In this document: piece by piece, positions 1-5,046 of the stretch | How positions within the stretch are numbered: the first letter of the stretch is position 1 | How the letters are laid out: every line of letters begins with the position of its first letter | Origin: Candidatus Caenarcanum sp. | GTDB lineage: Bacteria; Cyanobacteriota; Vampirovibrionia; Gastranaerophilales; UBA9971 | DNA length: 7,082 nucleotides | Assembly (NCBI GenBank): GCA_020720345.1 | Contig: DYOT01000063.1 | Location: 1 to 7,082 of the forward strand | Direction of reading: 5' to 3' | Translations under genes and position numbers: made by a program | The notes under the pieces: model-generated | The model's input: only the letters and a program-made list of their open reading frames with translations | Databases searched by the model: none | Told to the model about the DNA's origin: nothing

Positions 1-14
1 TAAAAACAATAAAC

Positions 15-43
15 TTTACAAAAATTTATAATAATTTTGTAAA
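15..43. repeat. AT-rich imperfect palindrome upstream of the glycosyltransferase
   Basis: A 9-base arm TTTACAAAA (15-23) is matched by TTTTGTAAA (35-43), and two further pairs extend the stem (TT 25-26 with AA 33-34) if A24 bulges. The loop is AT-rich and contains TATAAT (27-32). It could be an operator, the tail of an upstream transcription unit, or chance in AT-rich DNA. No T-tract follows, so it is not a classical terminator. TTTACA (15-20) also sits 17 bases from TGTAAA (38-43), a weak promoter-like pair reading toward the glycosyltransferase gene. Confidence 0.3.
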
Positions 44-115
44 ATCCATGCTTATGTTATATTTGCCACTAGCATGTGAATGGTAAGATGAATATAGCAT
101 TTAAGTTTAATAGCA

Positions 116-997
116 ATGAATAATAGACGAATACTTCCGATTATATTGAATTATAATCAGCCGGAAGAAACTGATAAAATTTATGAAAAACTGATTAAAG
201 ACGGATTTAAAGACATAATTTCAGTTGATAACGGATCGAATCTTAGACCAAAGGCAAATTCGGCAAATTTTATCCTGCCGAAAAATATTAAAGCAGTCGG
301 ACAGGCTAAAATGGCATTAATCTATGCTATGGATTATTTTCCGGCTGATTATTATTGGATTATTAATACAAGTAGTGAACTGGCAGAAAATATTAATTAT
401 AAACAAAGATTAAATAGTTCTCTTGATAAAATAATAAATGCCGGAATTAATGTAGGAATACTTTCTCCAGCCCTTATTTCCGATGAGGTTATAAATCATC
501 AGAGGTATAGAGAAAATCCCCCTCAGGACTATTCTCTATGCTGCTGGTGTGAGTGTATTGCCCCTCTTATTAGTCATGAACTTCTTGAAAAAACCCGTAA
601 AAACGAAACAGGCTTTTTTGAAAAAAAAGCTGAAAGAGGTTGGATAACAACGCATGAACTAGGTTATGAATCTGCAAATAATCAGTTATGGTGGATTCTG
701 GATCATAATCTTCCTGTAAAATGGAATAGAAATATTGGCTATAAAAAAAATGTAGGAGGAGAATCGTTAAAAGACTATAGAATAAATGCTGCCAACGAAT
801 TAAAACAGATTTTATTTAAAAAGCATGGTAAGCATTGGCGTATAAAACTTTATTTAAACTTTTTGAAAAAAACCAAACAAAAACAATTTCCTTATAAAGT
901 TATTCCTTATGACCCTTTTGGAGTCTGGAAAATGTTTTTTACTAGACTCTACGGTGAAAAAACAATTAAAACTCCTATTTATTACTGTATGATTTGA
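116..997 (+). CDS. GT-A-fold (family 2-like) glycosyltransferase, degenerate metal motif
   Basis: The 293-residue soluble protein has no signal peptide or membrane segment, so it should act in the cytoplasm. It probably transfers a nucleotide-activated sugar to a surface glycan; donor and acceptor cannot be told. The N-terminus has the nucleotide-binding layout of family 2 enzymes: ILNYN (10-14) after a short strand, and VDNGS (37-41). A stretch G62-Q-A-K through D73 matches the usual helix before the DxD strand, and YYWIINTSSE (79-88) stands where family members have a D-x-D-type metal motif; no D-x-D is present. ELGYESAN (181-188) resembles the late Gly-aromatic-Gly/acidic acceptor region. 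Four cysteines cluster at 142-147. The C-terminal 60 residues are basic and aromatic, perhaps membrane-associating. ATG 116 is the first usual start after an in-frame TAG at 95-97; no good Shine-Dalgarno precedes it. It could be an inactive relative or a metal-independent enzyme. The family call is solid, the specificity unknown. Confidence 0.75.
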   Translation: MNNRRILPIILNYNQPEETDKIYEKLIKDGFKDIISVDNGSNLRPKANSANFILPKNIKAVGQAKMALIYAMDYFPADYYWIINTSSELAENINYKQRLNSSLDKIINAGINVGILSPALISDEVINHQRYRENPPQDYSLCCWCECIAPLISHELLEKTRKNETGFFEKKAERGWITTHELGYESANNQLWWILDHNLPVKWNRNIGYKKNVGGESLKDYRINAANELKQILFKKHGKHWRIKLYLNFLKKTKQKQFPYKVIPYDPFGVWKMFFTRLYGEKTIKTPIYYCMI

Positions 998-1057
998 TAA
1001 ACAGTTGTTAAAATTTTTACTAAAGCTTAAAAGTAGTTAACAAAACTCTTAATAAAC

Positions 1058-1086
1058 TTGATTATGTGTTATTTGTAATTTATTAT
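1058..1086 (+). promoter_or_regulatory. Candidate sigma-70 promoter for the LysM gene
   Basis: TTGATT (1058-1063) and TATTAT (1081-1086) are separated by exactly 17 bases, matching 4 of 6 and 5 of 6 consensus positions. Transcription would begin near 1093. That lies downstream of the GTG at 1066 and so argues for a later start codon in the LysM gene. The call is a motif match only. Confidence 0.4.
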
Positions 1087-1133
1087 GTCATTAATTATTT
1101 TAATAAAAATCATAAAATGCTGTATAACTCGCT

Positions 1134-1138
1134 GAGGA
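1134..1138 (+). promoter_or_regulatory. Possible Shine-Dalgarno for the LysM gene
   Basis: GAGGA lies 14 bases before ATG 1153. The spacing is long but this is the only purine-rich match near any of the four in-frame start candidates (GTG 1066, ATG 1117, ATG 1153, ATG 1183). It supports 1153 modestly. Confidence 0.35.
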
Positions 1139-1152
1139 AAGACAAAATATAT

Positions 1153-1695
1153 ATGAGAAATAGTACATTGAGAAAAACAAACATGTCTAAAGAAAGGGTG
1201 CTTGCATTGGACGAACTGATACCAAACAAGTCAGCATATTATGATTCATCACCGGGAGTATATCTCAGGTCTGATAAAGACAGAGAGCTTGATGTTCTAT
1301 GGCAGGGGTTTAAAATTAACCATAGAGAAGAAAGATCCCCTGGCTTTTACCTGACCACTGGCTTTATTACAGGTGCTTTATGTGCTGTAGTAATGACTTT
1401 ATTTTTGAATTTTGGAATACCGAAGAAGGAAAATTCAGCCGGATTTAATTTCTGGCCAAAATCGCCTTCAAAAGCTACAGTAAATGTAACTCCTTCTACT
1501 CCTTTAGATTCTGCCGCTATTACTAAAACGACAGAATACAGGGTTAAAGGCGGGGATACATTGGGAGCTATTGCTTATAAGTTCTATGGAACAAGTAATC
1601 CCGAAAAAGTTATGAAAATACAAACTGTTAATAAATTAAAAAGTCCTGATGATCTTCAGGTAGATCAGAAATTAACCATTCCCGTTGAAGATTAA
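1153..1695 (+). CDS. Single-pass membrane protein with C-terminal LysM domain
   Basis: From ATG 1153 the product is 180 residues. Residues 1-64 are polar and charged and probably cytoplasmic. Residues 66-88 form one hydrophobic segment, from FYLTTGF through LFLNFG. A Pro/Ser/Thr-rich linker (89-126) leads to a LysM domain at about 128-178, recognised by YRVKGGDTLGAIAYKFYG, an Asn (160) before KLKSPDDL, and the closing QKLTIPV. LysM binds GlcNAc-containing glycans, normally peptidoglycan, so the protein likely tethers the inner membrane to the wall from the periplasmic side. No catalytic domain is visible; it may be a wall sensor, a scaffold or a partner of a separate enzyme. The reading frame stays open back to GTG 1066, but the extra N-terminus is low-complexity and overlaps the candidate promoter. 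ATG 1183 (MSKERV) is a serious alternative start. It is probably a separate unit from the glycosyltransferase, 155 bases upstream. Confidence 0.8.
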   Translation: MRNSTLRKTNMSKERVLALDELIPNKSAYYDSSPGVYLRSDKDRELDVLWQGFKINHREERSPGFYLTTGFITGALCAVVMTLFLNFGIPKKENSAGFNFWPKSPSKATVNVTPSTPLDSAAITKTTEYRVKGGDTLGAIAYKFYGTSNPEKVMKIQTVNKLKSPDDLQVDQKLTIPVED

Positions 1696-1709
1696 TCTGA
1701 CCTGGAAAC

Positions 1710-1850
1710 GTCACTCTGAACTGGCTGCAAAACAAAGCGAGCCTGAGAGCCGTAGTTTTATGCCCCTACTTGGTGATTCAGGGTCTATCCAGAAAACGAT
1801 ATAAGCTATAATCCTAAACCAGATAGATGCTGAAACAAGTTCAGCATGAC
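1710..1850. repeat. Interspersed inverted-repeat element (MITE/REP-like), copy 1
   Basis: GTCACTCTGAACT (1710-1722) is matched by AGTTCAGCATGAC (1838-1850) in inverted orientation, 11 of 13 bases. The right end folds on itself: ATGCTGAA (1827-1834), loop ACAAG, TTCAGCAT (1840-1847), a perfect 8-bp stem. A second inverted pair, TTCAGGGTCTATC (1777-1789) with GATAGATGCTGAA (1822-1834), matches 11 of 13. From memory, very similar GTCATGCTGAACTTG-type repeats are scattered through many bacterial genomes. No transposase is present, so any movement would be in trans. It fills the gap after the LysM gene and may end or stabilise its transcript. Confidence 0.7.
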
Positions 1851-1870
1851 ATATTAGTCCATAGTGTTAA

Positions 1871-1877
1871 AAGGTGG
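1871..1877 (+). promoter_or_regulatory. Shine-Dalgarno deciding the start of the small gene at 1884
   Basis: AAGGTGG differs from AAGGAGG by one base and ends 6 bases before TTG 1884. By contrast, ATG 1827 lies inside the hairpin of the repeat element and has no purine-rich site at suitable distance. This favours TTG 1884. Confidence 0.45.
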
Positions 1878-1883
1878 TTAGAC

Positions 1884-2123
1884 TTGGGAAAATGTAAGCA
1901 GAGGTTGCTTGCGCGTGCTAAAAACGACAAATCCCCTATTAGTTTCACAAGAAAAGAAGCTCTTACCTGTGTAATAGAGGATTTATTGTATAATCCCGCG
2001 AGTATTCCGGCTAAAAATATGATAACGTTGTTTGGTTTTACGGCAGAGGAGCTTTCTGAAGCCGGCCTCACTTACGAGATACTAAGGTCGCTCGACTGCC
2101 TGTTGGGTAATTTTTCCTCCTAG
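1884..2123 (+). CDS. Small uncharacterised protein, 79 residues
   Basis: I do not recognise the family. From TTG 1884 the product has a basic N-terminus (KCKQRLLARAKNDK), a conserved-looking core FTRKEALTCVIEDLLYNP, and a helical C-terminal part with GFTAEELSEAGLTYEILRSL. It is soluble, without signal peptide or membrane segment. The mixed helical, amphipathic pattern looks like real protein rather than a chance frame, and it could be a small regulatory or adaptor protein. The frame is also open from ATG 1827, which would add MLKQVQHD and eleven more residues, but those first codons are the end of the interspersed repeat. The gene ends 8 bases from the stop of the opposite-strand transglycosylase, so the two are convergent and their transcripts may overlap. 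No terminator is visible between them. Confidence 0.55.
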   Translation: MGKCKQRLLARAKNDKSPISFTRKEALTCVIEDLLYNPASIPAKNMITLFGFTAEELSEAGLTYEILRSLDCLLGNFSS

Positions 2124-2131
2124 GTTGAAGT

Positions 2132-3148
2132 TTATGCTCTTTGGTTGTTCAGTTTATCAGCCATGGCAGTTATGTTTCGTACATAACCGGTTGTTTCTTT
2201 AAATCCTTGCCATTTGCCATTTTTTACATTTCCCGGTCCTGCATTGTAAGCCGCAAGTGCTTCAGGTATATTTCCAAAAGTTTCCAGCTGTTGTAAAATA
2301 TATGCGACTCCGCCTTTAAGGTTGTCAGCAGGGTCATTCGGATTTACTCCCAGTCCTCTTGCTGTTTCAGGCATGAGCTGCATTAATCCGGTTGCGCCTT
2401 TATTTGATACAGCATTTTGATTGCCTCCTGATTCCTGTTTCATCATTGCTTTTACTAAGTTGACGAATTCCTGCTCGTCTTTAATTACACCTTTTTGAAC
2501 AAGATTGCCAATTCTATCTTTAAACAATGCAACAGTGTCTTGAATAAGCTGTTCAGTGTCTCCGCTGAATTTTGGAGTTTGCAGATTTGCTACAGAACTT
2601 GCTTGTGAACCGCTTATTCCCGGGAATTTTGAATTTCTGAAATTGTTATTGGCAAAACTCGAAGTTAGAGAGCGCATTTCAGGAAGACTTAATGATTTGC
2701 GTGATTGTGCCTGTTTAGACAGTTCCGGCAATAGTGAATTTGCTATATCTTCCGGTTTTTTCATCCCTAGAGTTTCCATCATTGAAGATAAAATATTCTG
2801 TAGTGCATTTTTATCTTTAACATTGAAAATATCTTGCCCGTCTATTTTTCCATCAACATTTCCGTCAATTTTTTTGCCTCCTATTAAGTCGTCAATTAAA
2901 AGGTTTTTAATAAAATCTTTTTTCTTTTGGGGGTCATCGGCAGCGGAAGCTTCCAAATAGGCTTTTTGGTCTTCTGCACGTGCAAATATATTGTTTTCAC
3001 CGCCTTCAATTGATTTATCCAGCTTTTTAATATCACTAAATACCGAGTCAACACTTTTTGGTTTATTGTCCTGAATTTGTGCAGGAACTGGAATATCCTT
3101 TTTTTGTACCTCTAAATCAGCCGATACTTTTTGAATTTCTGAAACCAT
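2132..3148 (-). CDS. SLT-domain lytic transglycosylase-like protein with EF-hand-type loop
   Basis: The 338-residue protein carries a C-terminal lysozyme-like SLT domain (about 225-335). Family 1 hallmarks are present: catalytic Glu239 in MMKQESGGN, GLMQLMPETA (254-263) and AAYNAGPGNV (299-308). Such enzymes cut the MurNAc-GlcNAc bond of peptidoglycan and leave a 1,6-anhydroMurNAc end. The N-terminal 200 residues are polar, Lys/Ser/Gln-rich and probably partly disordered. Within them residues 95-106 (DGNVDGKIDGQD) match a calcium-binding EF-hand or dockerin-type loop, with ligand-type residues at 95, 97, 99, 103 and 106 and Gly at loop position 6. There is no signal peptide or lipobox, odd for a wall enzyme; export by a specialised secretion or flagellar route, or lysis release, are possibilities. 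The start is well supported: GGGAGGAAGG lies just upstream, its GGAGG core 9 bases from the ATG. It is transcribed away from wecA. Confidence 0.85.
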   Translation of the reverse strand: MVSEIQKVSADLEVQKKDIPVPAQIQDNKPKSVDSVFSDIKKLDKSIEGGENNIFARAEDQKAYLEASAADDPQKKKDFIKNLLIDDLIGGKKIDGNVDGKIDGQDIFNVKDKNALQNILSSMMETLGMKKPEDIANSLLPELSKQAQSRKSLSLPEMRSLTSSFANNNFRNSKFPGISGSQASSVANLQTPKFSGDTEQLIQDTVALFKDRIGNLVQKGVIKDEQEFVNLVKAMMKQESGGNQNAVSNKGATGLMQLMPETARGLGVNPNDPADNLKGGVAYILQQLETFGNIPEALAAYNAGPGNVKNGKWQGFKETTGYVRNITAMADKLNNQRA

Positions 3149-3192
3149 TTTTTCCTTCCTCCCTATCCTATTAAAATAAAAAATAAATATAG

Positions 3193-3221
3193 ATTATTCC
3201 CTCTTATTTATATAAAAACAA
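3193..3221 (-). promoter_or_regulatory. Candidate promoter for the transglycosylase gene
   Basis: Read on the minus strand, TTGTTT (3221-3216) is followed after 17 bases by AATAAT (3198-3193). The -10 matches 5 of 6 consensus positions and the -35 only 3. It would give a leader of about 40 bases. The surrounding DNA is very AT-rich, so chance matches are likely. Confidence 0.3.
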
Positions 3222-3264
3222 CTAGTGTTAAAAAATTGCGCTTTTTTGAAAAAATATTTTTGCA

Positions 3265-3293
3265 TTGACAGCTCATGATATAATTGCAATAAA
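3265..3293 (+). promoter_or_regulatory. Candidate promoter for the wecA-like gene
   Basis: Two overlapping readings exist. TGATATAAT (3276-3284) is a perfect extended -10 (TG, one base, TATAAT), which can work without a good -35. A perfect TTGACA lies at 3265-3270, only 8 bases from that TATAAT, so the two cannot serve together. The TTGACA does sit 17 bases from AATAAA (3288-3293), a 4-of-6 -10. The AT-palindrome AAAAATATTTTT (3250-3261) just upstream could act as an UP-like element. Either promoter gives a leader of about 30-40 bases before ATG 3330. Confidence 0.5.
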
Positions 3294-3329
3294 AATATAC
3301 ATTTTTTCTTAGGGAGTAAATAAACTTTT

Positions 3330-4409
3330 ATGCAGTATGCGCATATTCTTGGTTTTTTAATAGCATTTATTCTGGCTTTGTTCATAGTGCCTGCCGTCAG
3401 GAGAGTATGTCTGAAAAAAGGCATAGTTGACATACCAAATGAAAGAAAAGTCCATACAAACCCTATTCCCAGACTTGGAGGGGTTGCTATATGGCTTTGC
3501 ACAATACTGACTTTTATGATTCTTGTTTTTGTAAATTGGGATTATCCTTTTGGAAACGGGCTTTCTGGCATACTTGTCGGTGGAAGTATAATGTTTTTGC
3601 TAGGATTGGTAGATGACCTGTATGACCTAAGTCCAAAATTTAAGCTAGTTGTTCAAATTGGAGCTGCCTTAATAGCATTTCTTCTGGGCGTAAAAATAGA
3701 AGTATTGTTTAATCCTTTTGGACAGCAGATTTCTCTGGGAATATTCAGTCTTCCCGTTACTTTAATATGGCTTGTAGGGATAAGTAATGCCATGAATTTT
3801 ATTGACGGAGTAGACGGACTTGCAGGAGGTGTGAGTACTATTTGCGCAGTAACACTTTCTGTTATAGCAATTTATACACACCAACCCATAAGCGCTGTTA
3901 TGGCATCAATATTAGCAGGTTCAATGATGGGATTTCTGGTGTATAATTTTCATCCTGCCAGAATTTTCATGGGCGACTCGGGAGCTCTGTTTGCAGGCTT
4001 TGCGCTTGCAGGACTGTCTGTTACAGGAGTTTTAAAAAGCCTTACAGCTACGATGCTTTTGCCTTTGCTGATACTTGCTGTGCCTATTATTGACATATCT
4101 TATTCGGTTTTAAGAAGGCTTTTAAAAGGAGATAATCTGATGAAAGCAGATGCGGAGCATATTCACCATAAATTATTAAAAGCCGGATTGTCTCATAATC
4201 GTACCGCAGCTATTCTTTATCTTGTGTGTGCGGCAGCAGGAGCGACAGCAACAATCATAGTAGGGGCGCATAGAGTTTACCTGATTATTCTTTTAATAAT
4301 TTTTCTTTTAATGCTTATTCTGGCAAGGTTTGCAAAACTTAGAAAAATTAAGGAAATAGATAATATTAAGGAAATTAATGAACCTGTCAGGGAAGAATTG
4401 CAGGTTTGA
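3330..4409 (+). CDS. wecA: Polyprenyl-phosphate GlcNAc-1-phosphate transferase (WecA/TagO family)
   Basis: The 359-residue protein is an integral membrane enzyme with about ten to eleven hydrophobic segments. It belongs to the MraY/WecA family, which moves a sugar-1-phosphate (usually GlcNAc-1-P from UDP-GlcNAc) onto undecaprenyl phosphate at the cytoplasmic face, the first step of O-antigen, enterobacterial-common-antigen or wall-polymer synthesis. Family motifs appear in order: VHTNPIPRLGG (41-51), LVDDLYD (93-99, with the paired Asp95-Asp96), NFIDGVDGLAGG (156-167), MGDSG (214-218) and HIHH (277-280). The HIHH motif favours the WecA/TagO/WbpL branch over MraY. Length is typical for WecA. 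ATG 3330 follows AGGGAG (3311-3316) at 13 bases, somewhat far. The last 25 residues form a charged cytoplasmic tail rich in Lys/Glu/Ile repeats (KEIDNIKEINE). It stands alone rather than in a glycan cluster. Exact sugar specificity is inferred. Confidence 0.9.
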   Translation: MQYAHILGFLIAFILALFIVPAVRRVCLKKGIVDIPNERKVHTNPIPRLGGVAIWLCTILTFMILVFVNWDYPFGNGLSGILVGGSIMFLLGLVDDLYDLSPKFKLVVQIGAALIAFLLGVKIEVLFNPFGQQISLGIFSLPVTLIWLVGISNAMNFIDGVDGLAGGVSTICAVTLSVIAIYTHQPISAVMASILAGSMMGFLVYNFHPARIFMGDSGALFAGFALAGLSVTGVLKSLTATMLLPLLILAVPIIDISYSVLRRLLKGDNLMKADAEHIHHKLLKAGLSHNRTAAILYLVCAAAGATATIIVGAHRVYLIILLIIFLLMLILARFAKLRKIKEIDNIKEINEPVREELQV

Positions 4410-4414
4410 TAATT

Positions 4415-4620
4415 AACTCGAGTCGCCAAATAGGCAAAATCGTCATGAATAGTGGATTTGTCATTCTGAGGACTTTAGTCCGAAGAATCTGTCCAGAACA
4501 GGATAAGAGCTTAAAAGCCAAAAGGGACAGATCTCCCCCTTCTTTTTTGATACTCAATCAAAAAAGCGTGTTCCCTGCTATGCTCAGGATGACAATCAAA
4601 ATAATAATTTGCGACTGGGG
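4415..4620. repeat. Interspersed nested inverted-repeat element, copy 2
   Basis: The 215-base gap between wecA and the lipoprotein gene is filled by nested inverted repeats. The outermost is imperfect: AGTCGCCAAAT (4421-4431) against ATTTGCGACT (4607-4616), with one extra base. Inside it, GTCATTCTGAG (4460-4470) pairs with CTCAGGATGAC (4583-4593), 10 of 11. Inside that, ATCTGTCC (4487-4494) pairs perfectly with GGACAGAT (4525-4532). The mini-palindrome GGACTTTAGTCC (4470-4481) sits on the left arm. Its ends share the consensus GTCAYNCTGA with the element at 1710-1850. From memory, GTCATTCTGAG...GAAGAATCT repeats are widespread in unrelated bacteria. It lies between convergent gene ends and could work as a transcript barrier in both directions. 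It has no coding gene of its own. Confidence 0.75.
4542..4566. repeat. Perfect 10-bp hairpin inside repeat copy 2
   Basis: CTTTTTTGAT (4542-4551) and ATCAAAAAAG (4557-4566) are exact inverted repeats around a 5-base loop (ACTCA). The stem is A/T-rich and not followed by a free T-tract on either strand, so it is not a textbook terminator. It may still help to end transcripts arriving from either side. Confidence 0.6.
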
Positions 4621-4624
4621 TTAA

Positions 4625-5044
4625 TTATAGTTTTTCAACAGTAAATTCTGCCTCAACAATAGGCGTTATAAGATTATCTATAGAAAATATCCTTATAAAA
4701 TAATCCCCATCTTCCTGCAACACAAAATAATCGGAAACTATATTTTTGTTTTCGCCCCTTTCAATGTCTATTGCATAAGGTATATCTATTTTGGAAAGAG
4801 GAAATCCGTATTTGTTCTCAAATTTTACAGTCTGAAGCCGTAAAATAGGGCTTTCTATAGGTGTATTGCTCGCCAGAACAAAATAAATCCGTTGGCGAAC
4901 TTTAAAAATAGGCTTTTCCGGCAAAACCATTATGTTTTGCATGTTTATAGGTTCAGCACTTAAAAATAACGCTACTTTCTGCTTATTACAGGAAGACACC
5001 AGTAAACTCAAAATTATAATTATTAAATATCTATATGTTTTCAA
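4625..5044 (-). CDS. Small predicted outer-envelope lipoprotein
   Basis: The 139-residue product has a lipoprotein signal peptide: Lys2 and Arg5, a hydrophobic run (7-15), then the lipobox VSSC with the modified cysteine at 19. The mature part is about 120 residues, rich in beta-strand pattern, with PEKPIFKVRQRIYFVLASN (42-60) and the final DGDYFIRIFSIDNLITPIVEAEF suggesting an Ig-like or similar beta-sandwich. I do not recognise the family. It starts at TTG 5044, the only start that keeps the charged signal-peptide N-terminus, since no in-frame ATG lies before the mature region. The start is 2 bases after the stop of the upstream TPR gene and has only a weak purine-rich site (AAAAGAA) inside that gene's end, so translation is probably coupled. 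It likely works with the TPR protein at the envelope, anchored in a membrane. Confidence 0.75.
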   Translation of the reverse strand: MKTYRYLIIIILSLLVSSCNKQKVALFLSAEPINMQNIMVLPEKPIFKVRQRIYFVLASNTPIESPILRLQTVKFENKYGFPLSKIDIPYAIDIERGENKNIVSDYFVLQEDGDYFIRIFSIDNLITPIVEAEFTVEKL

Positions 5045-5046
5045 TT

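Noticed and set aside
1066..1152. GTG start and 29-codon N-terminal extension of the LysM protein
   Set aside because: It overlaps the best promoter match (TTGATT-17-TATTAT) and has no Shine-Dalgarno; ATG 1153 or 1183 fits better.
1841..2071. Minus-strand frame opposite the small gene
   Set aside because: It shadows the plus-strand frame, which has the better ribosome site and composition.
2556..2960. Plus-strand frame inside the transglycosylase gene
   Set aside because: It is antisense to a well-supported SLT gene and its peptide shows no domain pattern.
3265..3284. TTGACA and TATAAT as one classical promoter
   Set aside because: The gap is only 8 bases, so the two perfect hexamers cannot be used together by sigma-70 polymerase.
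3194..3502. Minus-strand frame over the wecA start
   Set aside because: It crosses the divergent promoter region and the start of wecA on the opposite strand; its sequence has no protein-like organisation.
4406..4624. Plus-strand 72-codon frame after wecA
   Set aside because: It begins with a TTG overlapping the wecA stop and reads entirely through the nested inverted repeat; the peptide looks like translated repeat, not protein.
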